A stretch of DNA of 64,000 nucleotides, taken from positions 79,501 through 143,500 of the forward strand of contig CAUJNA010003296.1 in the NCBI GenBank assembly GCA_963377175.1, in the 5' to 3' direction. This DNA is from Effrenium voratum (Eukaryota > Sar > Dinophyceae > Suessiales > Symbiodiniaceae). The position numbers and the translations under genes were made by a program. Under the pieces are notes generated by a model. The model was not told where the DNA came from. It saw only the letters and a program-made list of their open reading frames with translations, and searched no databases. Positions 12,333-21,865 of this stretch are shown piece by piece. Within the stretch, counting starts at the first letter, position 1; every line of letters starts with the position of its first letter.

Positions 12333-13529
12333 CAAATTAAGCAGACACCACGGGCCCCAGTTTGATATGTGTCCTCCTGTTGCATTCTTTAGCGGTCGAA
12401 ACACCCGTTGGTTGTCAATGTAGCGACGTCACTCACCCACAGAGAAGGTTCTTTCTTCACATCCCTCCTGTCCACCAACATGGAACCCGGGTCCATTTCA
12501 AGGCAGACTGTCTTCCAGGATCAGTCAGGTTCCATGTGGACAGGAGCGTACTTTATTTTCGGTTGGTCAAATAAAACAACTTGCCTAGATTGCCTTGCTT
12601 TGTTGGTTTTGAAGGGAAGCCCAGAAGGAACACCCCCCCCAACCCACCCACCCACTCACCCAACCAACCTACCTTCCAACCTGCCGACCAAACTACCAAC
12701 CAACCTACTAACCAAGCAACCTACCTGCCCACCACCCACAGACCTGCGACCCGTAACTTGCCCACTTCCTCTCGTCTTCGTCTCAGACGGCGAGCTGGAG
12801 ACGCCCCTCCGAGGCACGGGATAGGAGAAGGCAGCCGTGTGCCTTTTTTTTTTTTTTCGAAACGGTGAGCCCTGCGAGAAGAAGGGCTCGTCTTTTTTGC
12901 GGGAGCCCCCTTCTGCTTGGTTTTGAAAGGGAAAGAAACGAAACCACACATCTGTACAGTAATTCACCCTAGCAGCGGCCCCCAGAGGAGAAGGCATTGC
13001 CCGAAGCGCGGCTTTCCCACCATCCTTCCTTTTCGACAGACCCTTCGCTCTTGGACTTTGCTTTTGCTTCCAACCCACTCAGGTGAATTGAGACGGGCGG
13101 TTTCCCAGGACCCTTCGGTCAGAACCCAATTGTAGCTATGCATTTAGAAACAAAGGGTGACACGCACTTCCGCACACTGACATGGCGCCGGACTGGGGGT
13201 CCTTAGGCGAGGTCTGCCTTTCGAACATGTTCCCACGGGGGCATTCTATCAGTTTTGGTTGTGCCATGCACGCCTCGAGGCTACTTTGCAGGGCCAAGGC
13301 CCAACACTCTATAGACCCCAAGTCTGCACGGTGTCCTCCGAGATGTTATAGATGTAGTTCAAGCTTGATCAAGTATGAAACCGGACATAAACGGGTGTGT
13401 AAGTTTTTGAGGGTATCCTTTTGGGTGTGTTTCAACGGGTGCACCATGTCTGGGGGTTCCCGGAAAGAAGTCGCACCCAAATCAACCAACGATTTTTGGT
13501 GTAGCCTGAATTTGGTTGGGCTATGCCAG

Positions 13530-13586
13530 GCTGGCCGGCTCGGCTACGAGGAGCTGGAGGAGGAAAACTGGCCGGGCCGCCCGGAG
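13530..13586 (+). CDS. Exon-like segment (short, acidic)
   Basis: 57 bp bounded by an AG|G acceptor (AG at 13528-13529) and AG|GT at 13586/13587. One frame reads RLGYEELEEENWPGRPE. GC-rich relative to its flanks. The AG|G border fits dinoflagellate introns, in which a G often follows the acceptor. No family recognised. Confidence 0.35.
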
Positions 13587-13716
13587 GTGTTCCTTTTGGT
13601 TCTCGGTGAGCTTCCCACGCAACTACCATTTGGATGGTTTTCTTCGGAAAGACTCCCTTGTTCCCTATGGAGAACCCGACAAAACCAGGCCCTCTGCTTT
13701 TTTGGGGCGGTGGTAC

Positions 13717-13809
13717 TATCTCCCTGAGATCACGGACTTTATGCCCGGGAAGACCTAGCGGCAAGCAAAAGTTTGGACTTGTTTTTTGCCGATCCACTCA
13801 GGAAGTGAG
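13717..13809. repeat. MITE-like element, family 1 (degenerate left end)
   Basis: The right end ACTCAGGAAGTGAG matches the family terminal repeat exactly. The left end CTATCTCCCTGAGA is degenerate. The interior contains GGGAAGACC and TTTTTGCCGATCC, shared with 39171-39280 and 63156-63258. Confidence 0.5.
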
Positions 13810-14039
13810 GTGAATGCACGTCACGCTAGTGTTGCTTGGTAGTACCCCGAAAGCATTTTTATTGGAACGATATTCCCTTCCAGAAAGCATTGTACCAGAC
13901 AAACCGTGTCCTTTTTCCCATGGCGCAGAGTTCTCAAGTGAGGTCTTAGAGCTCGGTTTTACGCAAGCCAGGCGAATTATCGCCCCAAGCATCATTTTCA
14001 CACATCGTGTTTGTCTCCGTGGCTAACGCAAAGATTCAG

Positions 14040-14170
14040 GTGGCCATGATGTTTGTCACAATGCCCTTTGGGCCGCAATACGCAAAGATGCCGAGCGCGG
14101 TCAGCGTCTGCATACCAATTGGTCGTCTTATCCGGAAGGCAGCCCGTATTCTCAGGCGTGGCTCATCTAG
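14040..14170 (+). CDS. Exon-like segment
   Basis: It follows an AG|G acceptor (AG at 14038-14039) and one frame reads GHDVCHNALWAAIRKDAERG then QRLHTNWSSYPEGSPYSQAW before a TAG that overlaps an AG|GT border at 14170/14171. It may be a terminal exon, or may end earlier at the AG|GC site near 14153. The text is protein-like. No family recognised. Confidence 0.35.
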
Positions 14171-14373
14171 GTTCCCTTTTGCACGGCCAACAGGCGATGT
14201 TCAATACCGCCAACAGCCACAGAGGCACACCTAGGGAACTCTCTTCACCTCTGGAGCCTGGCTTTTGGGCCCTGGAAAATCGGAAGCCGATCGGAACTCC
14301 GAGGCGGCTGCGGGAGGAGGTGGGCAGGCTTCGGGGCGAGCTCGAGAAGTGCGCTTGGGCGTGGTTCCTGTTG

Positions 14374-14460
14374 CTCACTTTTTGGGGTCCACTTTTGGTG
14401 AGACACCATTTTAGTAGCACACCAAGAGTTGTTTTCGAGCTAATCCACTTAGGAAGTGAG
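14374..14460. repeat. MITE-like element, family 1 copy
   Basis: Left end CTCACTTTTTGGGG and right end ACTTAGGAAGTGAG resemble the family terminal repeat CTCACTTCCTGAGT and its reverse complement. The interior keeps the TTTTAGTAG block seen as TTTTAGTGG in the copy at 39171. Confidence 0.45.
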
Positions 14461-14748
14461 CTTTTGAAGGGCTTTGGACCTTCAGAATGCATTTGCAAGG
14501 TTGCAAATGGCACCCCAGTTGCGGGGTGATGCCCGCTAGTAGCAAATCCCGCGCTGCGGCGGTTTCATGTCTTGGCAGGGAAGTATCCCTTGGGAAACCT
14601 TGACCATGAACCACTCAGCTAACAGCATACGAGACCAGTGGGCTACGTACTAATTGCATGCGTCAAGAAACGGCACTCCAACTTGGTGGTTTTCCCTTGG
14701 GCTCTCCCTCTAAACTGATGACAAGGGCGCCGGGCCTCGACATTAGAC

Positions 14749-14865
14749 ATGGCCATGGTTCAAAACCAATGGGATCCCATTTTGGGCTAGGTGCACCACC
14801 CATTTTAGAACCTATTTTAGTGGGGATTGGGATGTTCACTGGGGGTACGATTTGGGTTTTGACCT
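14749..14865. repeat. MITE-like element, family 2
   Basis: Starts ATGGCCATGGTTCAAAA and ends GGGTTTTGACC. The interior AGGTGCACCACCCATTTTAG and TGGGGATTGGGATGTTCACT blocks are nearly identical to 9073-9195 and 55030-55158. The right terminal CATGGCCAT is lost in this copy. Confidence 0.65.
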
Positions 14866-14921
14866 TGGATTCGGCTTCCTTCAGCCCTCGTGGTCCTTTG
14901 GAGTGCTTAAGGCTGGGCGTG

Positions 14922-15070
14922 CTTACTTGGGCGTTTGGTCAAGTTAGTAAGTTGTTGGTAATCCAAGCTATTGCTTTTAAGTCCCCCTAAGTAGAGTTAC
15001 AGTAACCTTTCTATGAGCGAGTTGCAGCCCAGGTGGCTAGCCTCCTACTATCTTGGCCGAACATCCAAGT
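14922..15070. repeat. MITE-like element, family 3 copy 2
   Basis: Left end CTTGGGCGTTTGGTCAAG and right end CTTGGCCGAACATCCAAG are imperfect inverted repeats (14 of 18). The interior (GTAAGTTGTTGGT, CCCCCTAAGTAGAGTT) matches the reverse complement of 363-489. Confidence 0.6.
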
Positions 15071-15706
15071 AGACAGCATGGGGTTATCCTTTCCTTGGAC
15101 CCCCTAATAGGCAGCACGATACAATTTGCCCGAACCCGATCTTCGATCTACCAGCCTTTTGCTCAGAGAAGCAAGCCGTCCTGACGCGGCCAGAACCGCC
15201 CACTCAAAACGGGAGCGACACACTGCTTGCAAGGGGGAGCCTCTGTGTAATTTGCCTTGGCCCCCAATCACCTTTCCATTTTGACTGAAGGCTTTTTGGG
15301 AAGACACATACTTTGTGCGAGCTTCCCTGGAACGTTTTTGGTGACCCGACTTAGGGAGTCGCACTGAGTTCTGAAAATGAGTGCATTTCGTTTAACCATG
15401 ATCCTCGCGCTCTCCTGCGGGCATAGCAGAAAAACGAAGAAGAGATACGTTTAGTAAACAAAGATTGGACATTCCAATCCACTCAAGTGAGCAACCTTGC
15501 CACCTTGCCCCCTTGCCCCGCCCAGAAAGGCCCAAAAAGGCCGCACTGACGTACCCCAATCTACCCTGAACCTTCGGATTTCCGATATCGGGTTTATGAC
15601 GTGTAGTGATTCCATTCCCTACTCCAAGTGCCTCTGACTCACGTGCTTCGAGCCCCCTTAGGGGTACTAGGATTTTCTCGCTCCTTTCTCCACGCCCCAA
15701 AAGAGA

Positions 15707-15828
15707 TGATACTTCCCACCAACTGGGAACAGTTTACCCATGGTCATTTAAAGGCCGACGGGAAGATTGCTGATACCTCCCACTAAATTGGGAGAAGTTG
15801 CCCATGGTCATTTTGAGGGCAACAGGGA
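15707..15828. repeat. Imperfect tandem duplication, about 65 bp unit
   Basis: Two copies share GATAC(T/C)TCCCAC at the start, CCCATGGTCATTT in the middle and GGGAA/AGGGA near the end, starting near 15707 and 15772. Each contains a small hairpin around TCCCA...TGGGA. No coding capacity. Confidence 0.5.
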
Positions 15829-15852
15829 CTATAGATCAACGTCTATGTGCAG

Positions 15853-15961
15853 CCACCGCCATGACGTGGACGTGGACAAGGCCCCGAAGCTCGCGAAGGA
15901 CGCGGACGCGGAGGAAACCAAGTTCGAGGAGGGCACCCCGCGGCGTCTGCCCAGTAGCAAG
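15853..15961 (+). CDS. Exon-like segment, charged (first of three in phase)
   Basis: Bounded by AG at 15851-15852 and AAG|GT at 15961/15962. After one base it gives 36 codons rich in D, K and E: HRHDVDVDKAPKLAKDADAE, then ETKFEEGTPRRLPSSK. It ends on a full codon, so it can join 16719-16811 in phase. The function is unknown; the composition suggests a soluble, acidic or linker region. The upstream exons of this putative gene are not identified. Confidence 0.4.
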
Positions 15962-16718
15962 GTGCACCAGGAGCCTGGCGCCCGGCGCGGCCCGGCGGGA
16001 AACATGGAAGGGCAAGACTCACCCGGCGCCTCTTTTTGCATTTTTTTCAAGAAAGGAGATTTCAACCACCCAGAAGAAGCTGGGGCAGCGCTTACTCTCC
16101 CGGGGGGTGCGAACAATCGTAAGAAGGGCGCCCTTTCTGGCATGAACTTGCAGGTCATTATTTTGGGTGTTTCTGGGGGTTATCAAAGTGACAGAGTGGG
16201 TTGTTTCCCTTTAACCTGCCACTTGGGGGGGGGCGACTTTGACATGGAACCTCTTGAGCCCACCGGTTTAGAGGCATCTCCTTTTGGGAAGGAGCATGAC
16301 CTTTTCCGTAGACAAAATAGAAACCACCACTTTGGGGGGTAGCTCCCTGAGCTCAATGCTTGCTTCTTCAAAACAGGCCTTTTGACTTGTTGATTTCCTC
16401 ATTTTGGTCCATGTTTAGCTAAACGGTCCCAAAGACCGTCTCTTGTAGGTCCCTACAAGCGATAGGAAACCCCGGTGCATGGTTTCCTGTTGGTTTCCCT
16501 AAGCAATTCAAAGTCGCAGGTCACAAGCCTCCTTTTGATGAAGCGAATATGTCATGTTATTTTTCCCCTCTTGGTTTGAAAGGTCACCTATCACTGGCAA
16601 CGACTTGTTCTCGTATTCTAGTCCAAGGGGCAGCTTAGGCAGATGGAAGCCAGCACTTACCTCCAGGGCACCCCATGGTTCTACCAAAGGCCCATGGTCG
16701 GCCCTTTACGGCGCGCAG

Positions 16719-16811
16719 TCAGGATGGCTGCCCTTGGTGCTGATCGCTTTGTCCTCCGTGGGATTCTCGGTGCAGGCCAAGGAAGACTCGGAACACGTGA
16801 AGCCAAAAGCG
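16719..16811 (+). CDS. Exon-like segment with a hydrophobic stretch
   Basis: 31 codons between an AG at 16717-16718 and GCG|GT at 16811/16812. They read SGWLPLVLIALSSVGFSVQA followed by KEDSEHVKPKA. The first 20 residues could be one membrane segment. The exon starts and ends in phase 0 and is therefore compatible with both 15853-15961 and 17247-17459. No family recognised. Confidence 0.35.
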
Positions 16812-17246
16812 GTTGGGAGAGAAGGATTTTGCGGGGTGTTCCCCTTGAACACGGCCTATTCGTTTGACTTTTTGGATGTTATCAAACCTGCCACTTGAAA
16901 AGGGTGACTTTGATCGTGAAATCATGGGTCCAGCTTAGAAGAGGTTTGGGTTTTGCTGAGCGAGGGTTGCTTTTTGGGACTGAGTGAACCCCGATTCGGG
17001 GTTCCTTTTTTCGGGGTGTCGAAATTACTTTTGGGGAGAACTGGAAAAGAGGGGTAAATTCGAATGCCGCTCTAATGGATAGGGTTCCCTGACGTAGTCT
17101 TTTCAGACCTCCAGTGTGACAATGCTCGTTTGAGCTGGAGATCCACTACTGGAGGTCTGAGTCTTGGGATGGCTGGAAAAGAAACATCCACTGAGAACTG
17201 ATACCAACCAACGGAGATCCATTCAATCCCATCCCCCCCCCCCCAG

Positions 17247-17459
17247 CTCTGCTCTTTCCCGGAAGGAAGAGATACCTGGAAACCACCAGGCATGGACGAA
17301 CCGGCCATCGAACCCAAAATGACCCCGAGCGATGGATGCTACGACACTTCGCTCGAGGCGCTGATGGTCCGTGAGCTGACGCTGCAAGGGCTGGGCACTT
17401 TTCAGATACTCATGGTGCGGGGCCTGTGCCAGGCGCGCCGCTTTGCTAGCGGAAAATAA
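17247..17459 (+). CDS. Likely terminal coding exon
   Basis: It follows a long C-tract and AG at 17245-17246 (a polypyrimidine-type acceptor). The frame is open for 70 codons: LCSFPEGRDTWKPPGMDEPA, then IEPKMTPSDGCYDTSLEALM, then a C-terminal part ending GLCQARRFASGK and TAA. It is in phase 0, matching the two preceding exon-like segments. Good codon texture and a stop just before the composition drops support a 3'-terminal exon. No protein family is recognised. An internal ATG at 17292 could also start a 55-residue ORF. Confidence 0.45.
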   Translation, partial: LCSFPEGRDTWKPPGMDEPAIEPKMTPSDGCYDTSLEALMVRELTLQGLGTFQILMVRGLCQARRFASGK

Positions 17460-17845
17460 GCGTTGTCGGGGTGGTGGGAAGCCACTGGTAAACGGTTGAG
17501 TTTGATTTGGGGTGTCTCTTTTTGGAGGATTCATTTTAGAGGGACCCCAGAGTCCAGGGTTTAATCCGAACTAACATGGAAAGCTATATAAATGACAACG
17601 CGGAAGTCTTTGCCATGTGTAACACGCTGCGAGGGTTTGCAAAATGTAGCAGGGCTCTGAGCAAAGTGCTGAGATGCTGCGCAATCTTGTGACGCGCCAA
17701 CTCATGTTAAAGTAACAGCGCTTAGAGCCAGAGTTGAACAGATCTTATTGGAATAGAGCTCTTCAGTTATGCGCTGCTGACATAGAGGCAGAGCCGCAGA
17801 GCAACGGACTGACTGTGAACATGTGTGGTGTGCTCTTATTGCGCA

Positions 17846-17958
17846 CTGGGCTAAAGTGTTAACCGTAGGTGGTCGCTTGTCTTGACTCTTTGTAAGTATC
17901 CACTTGGGCCACCATTTTGGCTCAAGTGGACACTTCCCTTTTGTCTTGGAATCTGAAA
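17846..17958 (+). repeat. 5' module of unit A, with a spliced-leader-like match
   Basis: 113 bp with only 3 mismatches to 24465-24577. It contains CCATTTTGGCTCAAG at 17912-17926, identical to the last 15 nt of the dinoflagellate spliced leader. The match lies inside a palindrome (TCCACTTG ... CAAGTGGA) that could fold into a hairpin. A GTAAGT-like site sits just upstream at 17892. The ORF starts 27 bp past the module. This suggests that the unit was once copied from a trans-spliced mRNA. Confidence 0.75.
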
Positions 17959-17984
17959 TCTCTCATTCCCCTCCTATCAAAGCC

Positions 17985-19844
17985 ATGTACACCCCCGCCT
18001 ATGCTGGTGCCGCGGTTGCAGAGGCTAAGGCGAAGGCGAAGGCATCCATGGCGAAGTACCTGGCAAGCCTTGTGAAAAAGGAGGAAGAAGGTTGGACCGT
18101 CCTGGCGGCTGAGGTCCCTCAGGCACCGGACGAACGGTTCTTCTCCAGCGCCGACGAGCTGGAGCAAGCCCCACTCATCCCAGCCAAGCGTAAGGCCGAG
18201 GACGAGCTGATGGCGGACTCCCCCCCTGGGGTGGCGCAGGTGCCGAAGGCCCTGACACGCCCCCCAGGGGCGTTCCTGGAGCTTCTCGACCCTCCAGAGC
18301 CGGATGTTCCCATGGAGGAACTCCTGGCGGAAGACGAGGAGGAGCCCCCGATGGAGGAACCCCTGGCGGAAGATGAGGTGGACCCCCCGATGTCCGACAC
18401 CAAGTGGCAGGGACGCCAGGACCTTATGGAAAAGGCCAGGGCGCAGGTGTCCTCGGAGGGGGATGAGGACCCCGCAGCCCCCCCGCCAGGGGGAAGCGTC
18501 TTCACCAAGGCCCTCAAAGTCTCTGAGGGCCTTTACCAATTCAGTGCGGACCAGATGGCGGGCGACTTCCCGTGTTTTGATGGGACCACGGCCGCCAGGC
18601 TCCGACGACTGCAGGCCAAGGATGTCCAGCGGCTCTTGAGAGGCTTTGAGGGCCCCCAACTCAAGCAGGGGGGCCTGGAGCGCGTGGTGGAGGCGTTCTA
18701 CATCGCCAAGATGAAGTATGAGCATGAGGCCCTGCTCAGCACCCCGGGACAGAAGGTTGGCAAGCGCGCTGGCCTGGGGTATGGGGGCCTTGAGAACCGC
18801 CCCCTGGGTAAGGAGCCCACATCCTGGATCTGCCCCTGCTGCACCATGCCCTGGGTGAAGAAGGGCGCCAGGAAGTGTATGGGGTGCGGCAAAAAGACGG
18901 AGCCCATCGACACGGCGTCCAACTTGGCCACCCTGGAAATGGCGGGCACGCACTGGCAGCTGACAGTGGATGACCAGGGCAATGCGGTCTGGACGGCGGC
19001 CCGGTCCGCAGGTGCCGATGGCCCTGACACGGACCGGGCCCGCGACCTCAAGCTCAGCGCCTCGGTGGATGTCAGCGAGCTGGCCACCGACCCAATGGCA
19101 TGCGAGAACCTGGACCAGGCCAGCTTCTCGGATTTTGTCCCCTCCTCGGTCCGGGCGGTGATCAGGAACTGCCCCATGGAGCTGGACGAGGATTTCCTGA
19201 CGGCCCCAATGGGGGAAAGGCCCCCGTTGCCGGGCGACAAGGAAGAGGGCCAGGAGTGCAGGGCCTTCCACCCGTCGGCAGTGAAGGCCTTCAAAATCCA
19301 GACCCGGCTCAACGCCACCACCATCGCCCAGGAAGAGGCAAAGAAGGCAGACCAGGTGGCAGCGGTGGAGCGATCTGCGGCGGTCCTCCACGAGCTCCAA
19401 GGAGGGGCCATCGATGGAGGAGGCGATGGGGGACAACTCCTCAAGAATTTGGACTTGGACCTTTTCCGCGAGAAACTGCTGGATAAGCTGGGCGCGGACT
19501 GGGGGAGGCCCACACCGGAGCTCCTCCAGGCCCAGACCACTGCGGAAGAGGCGAAGGCAAAGCACCAGGCCAGACAAGCGAAGGGCGCCCTCGAGACCAG
19601 AATGCTCGAGCCCATCAAGCCTCCATTCAGTGCGTGGCCTAGCGAGGTCCGAGTTGCCATTGAGACAGGGGTCTTTGAGCCGACCACGGCATGGAGGGAT
19701 TTCAGCATGGACGACCTCACGTCCCTCACGGACTCCTACCTCGAAGCCAAGGCGGTCATCTCGCTGGGTAGGAACCCCTTTCCGGGGGCCCTCCTGGCAG
19801 ATCTGCCGGATCTGGCGGGCGCGCCCAGGTGCCGAGGGCCCTGA
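17985..19844 (+). CDS. Unit A gag-like ORF, first part, with zinc finger
   Basis: Start chosen at the first ATG after the 5' module (MYTPAYAGAAVAEAKAKAKA). The first 100 residues are charged, with an Ala/Lys-rich helix. Two near-repeats MEELLAEDEEEPP / MEEPLAEDEVDPP follow. A zinc finger WICPCCTMPWVKKGARKCMG-CGK lies near residues 280-305 (C-x2-C, about 11 residues, C-x2-C, RanBP2-like). The ORF stops inside an 18-bp motif copy at 19827-19844, where TGA is read in this frame, and the protein-like text continues in the next frame. I see no enzyme motif. A structural, RNA-binding gag role is inferred from position and the zinc finger only. Confidence 0.55.
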   Translation: MYTPAYAGAAVAEAKAKAKASMAKYLASLVKKEEEGWTVLAAEVPQAPDERFFSSADELEQAPLIPAKRKAEDELMADSPPGVAQVPKALTRPPGAFLELLDPPEPDVPMEELLAEDEEEPPMEEPLAEDEVDPPMSDTKWQGRQDLMEKARAQVSSEGDEDPAAPPPGGSVFTKALKVSEGLYQFSADQMAGDFPCFDGTTAARLRRLQAKDVQRLLRGFEGPQLKQGGLERVVEAFYIAKMKYEHEALLSTPGQKVGKRAGLGYGGLENRPLGKEPTSWICPCCTMPWVKKGARKCMGCGKKTEPIDTASNLATLEMAGTHWQLTVDDQGNAVWTAARSAGADGPDTDRARDLKLSASVDVSELATDPMACENLDQASFSDFVPSSVRAVIRNCPMELDEDFLTAPMGERPPLPGDKEEGQECRAFHPSAVKAFKIQTRLNATTIAQEEAKKADQVAAVERSAAVLHELQGGAIDGGGDGGQLLKNLDLDLFREKLLDKLGADWGRPTPELLQAQTTAEEAKAKHQARQAKGALETRMLEPIKPPFSAWPSEVRVAIETGVFEPTTAWRDFSMDDLTSLTDSYLEAKAVISLGRNPFPGALLADLPDLAGAPRCRGP

Positions 19845-21396
19845 CAGGCAGCCCACCATCCCCCCAGCTTCGGGCTCTGGTGCGACGAGCTCAGGTGCCG
19901 AGGGCCCTGACAAGCCGTCCGCCACCCCGGGGGGCCTGGACACCCAGGACCCGGAGGTGCAGCTCGCGGTCCTGCGCTGGATGATGAGCAAGCGTGTCGG
20001 AGAGGTCCGCATCTTTGCGGGCCGCTGGGTCCGACGACCGGGGCCCGTACACGTCCCGGACTGGGCCAACAACCTCACCAAGGTGAATCCGGAGGCGCTG
20101 GAAAAGGGTACGCATCCCAGGAACCACCAGGCGGGTGGACTCCCATGGGCCAGGTACTCCGTTGAGGAGCTGAACCAGCAGGCCAAGGCGGGGGACCGAC
20201 CATACCCCGAGGACCTGCGATCCATCTTCCTGGGGATGTTTGGTCACAGCTTCACTCTGCGCCAGCTCTGGGGAGTCTGGGAGTCTCTGCCATTGCTTCA
20301 GGGCCCTAGGCAGCGGGGCCCGAAGAACAAGGCCCAGAATCAGATCCGCCTGGAAGGCTGGGAGACCCTGAAGGAAGATGCTCGGTGCTTCCTGAAGGAG
20401 GAGGGCCTTCCGCTTCCGCAGACAGGACCGGAGTGGCGCCTGGTCTACCGGGCCATGGGCAAGGTCCTTGCGGCCCGGGCCTTCCTCACGGACACCCCGG
20501 CGGAGGTAATGCAGCTCCCGGTCCAGGACGTGGCGGACTCCAAGGAACAGATGATCCTCCGGGCGGTATGTGATGAGCGCATATCTGTCCCGGTGGAGAG
20601 TCTCCAGCAGTTCCCAGAGGTGTACAAGGCCCTCATGGACCGCATTGGAGGCCCGGGGGCCCTGGCGGAGGTGAAGGTCAACTGGCGCTGCAACACGAAG
20701 CAGTGGTGGGTCGGCGCAGTCCCCGACTCAGTGGCCCCCTCCATCTACCGCAAGCTCGGCTACACCAACGACATGATCAAGCTGATGGGCCTGGACCCCT
20801 CCGCCCCCGGGTGCCGGACAGGTGCCGATGGCCCTGACATCCGCCCCAGGGGAGGAGAGGGCGATGAGGGGATCGTCTACCCCCCCATCACATCGGACAA
20901 CGTCCACGGCGTGGTGGGCAAGGAGTACAAGAAGAAGAACTTCTCGGCAGAGACGAAGCACGTCTTCTGGGCGCACATGGAGTGCGGCCTGGTTCTGAGC
21001 TCAGTCACCCCATGGGAGCTCATCCCCAAGACGAAGGGGGAAACCCGGGGGGGCTATATGTGCAAGTACTGCAAGGGGTACTGGCGCGCCGGGGGAGGGG
21101 GCACTCGCCTCCTCCAGATCCGGGCCGGCAAGGCCATCCTTCAGCTGGTGCTGGACGAGCCGCCCGATGGACTGTACAACCGCTGGGTCAAGGAACGGCT
21201 GGAGTTCTACCGCCGGGTAGAGCCGTCTGCCCCGCTGCGGGATGTCTCCGTGGTGGACCAGAAAGTCCCACGATTTAGGTTCAGCCACGTCACCCAGACC
21301 GGCCATGTCTCAGATGCCATCTGGGAGCTGATTCTCCGGAACCCGGAGGCGGCGGCGCTCAAGCGCATTGACGACATTGCCAAGGGGGCCGTGTGA
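19845..21396 (+). CDS. Unit A gag-like ORF, continuation in +1 frame
   Basis: The frame is open from well upstream of the 19844 stop and reads through two 18-bp motifs as GAEGPD. It gives about 515 residues of good protein text and ends IDDIAKGAV and TGA. A second possible zinc site is MEC...MCKYCKGYW near the C-terminus. No known domain is recognised. Because the two frames overlap and the switch coincides with the motif at 19827, this is either one polyprotein with a one-base shift (mutation, assembly error or programmed) or two overlapping genes. No enzymatic motif was found. Confidence 0.5.
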
Positions 21397-21865
21397 TCAT
21401 GCAACACTGCGGCCATCCGGAACGGAATTGCAGGGCACCCCGGGGGAGGACAGCTGCCGATGGCGCTGATATCCCCCCCGGGCACAGCACAGGCCTTGGC
21501 CTGCACCAGGCGAGAAAAAGGGGCGCGCTTGGGCTGGTCCGGAGTGCGCCTGAGCTCCCCCCCCCCCCCTCGTTTGGTTTTCCCTTTCCGTGGAGGCTCC
21601 CCTGGGTCCCCCCCCCCCCGTTTTCGGGTTTGGCTTTCCGGGGTTTTTGAGGCCGCCCGGGTTTCACTTTCCGGAGTGGATGTGGGCCTCCAACGTCCGG
21701 CTTCGCGAAAAGACCCCGGACCCGTCCAAGAAGCGATCTGCCGCATGCATTGAGTGAAAGAGAGACCCGGAAGAGGACTTGGGGCTCCCCGGGGCCTTTT
21801 CCCGGGTCTCTCTTTTGAAGTGCGTGCAAGGCGCCTTGAGATTTGGCTCCGGGCTCGAGTGGATC
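21397..21865. other. Spacer between gag-like and recombinase ORFs
   Basis: About 470 bp with C- and G-runs (21558, 21611) and inverted-repeat-like wording: CGGGTCTCTC near 21805 answers GAGAGACCCG near 21761. A degenerate 18-bp motif lies at about 21450. The recombinase frame is already open from about 21779 without an ATG. Confidence 0.4.

Larger units (their letters stand above)
5520..13529. other. Long mostly non-coding stretch
   Basis: Intron or intergenic-like. It contains C-runs near 6110, 6517 and 7870, a MITE (9073-9195), a CATC array (10628-10665), a TA array near 11686-11703 and one coding-like patch (12156-12332). A GC-rich patch at about 7952-8040 could be a short exon but has no clear splice border. 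No family is recognisable. Confidence 0.45.

Noticed and set aside
13182..13727. 181-codon plus-strand open frame
   Set aside because: It runs through the better-bounded short exon-like segment at 13530-13586 in another frame and has no recognisable family.
17922..20225. Minus-strand open frame of 767 codons
   Set aside because: It is the antisense shadow of the GC-rich gag-like ORF of unit A. Its text shows no domain, while the plus strand has a start, a zinc finger and downstream enzymes in the same direction.
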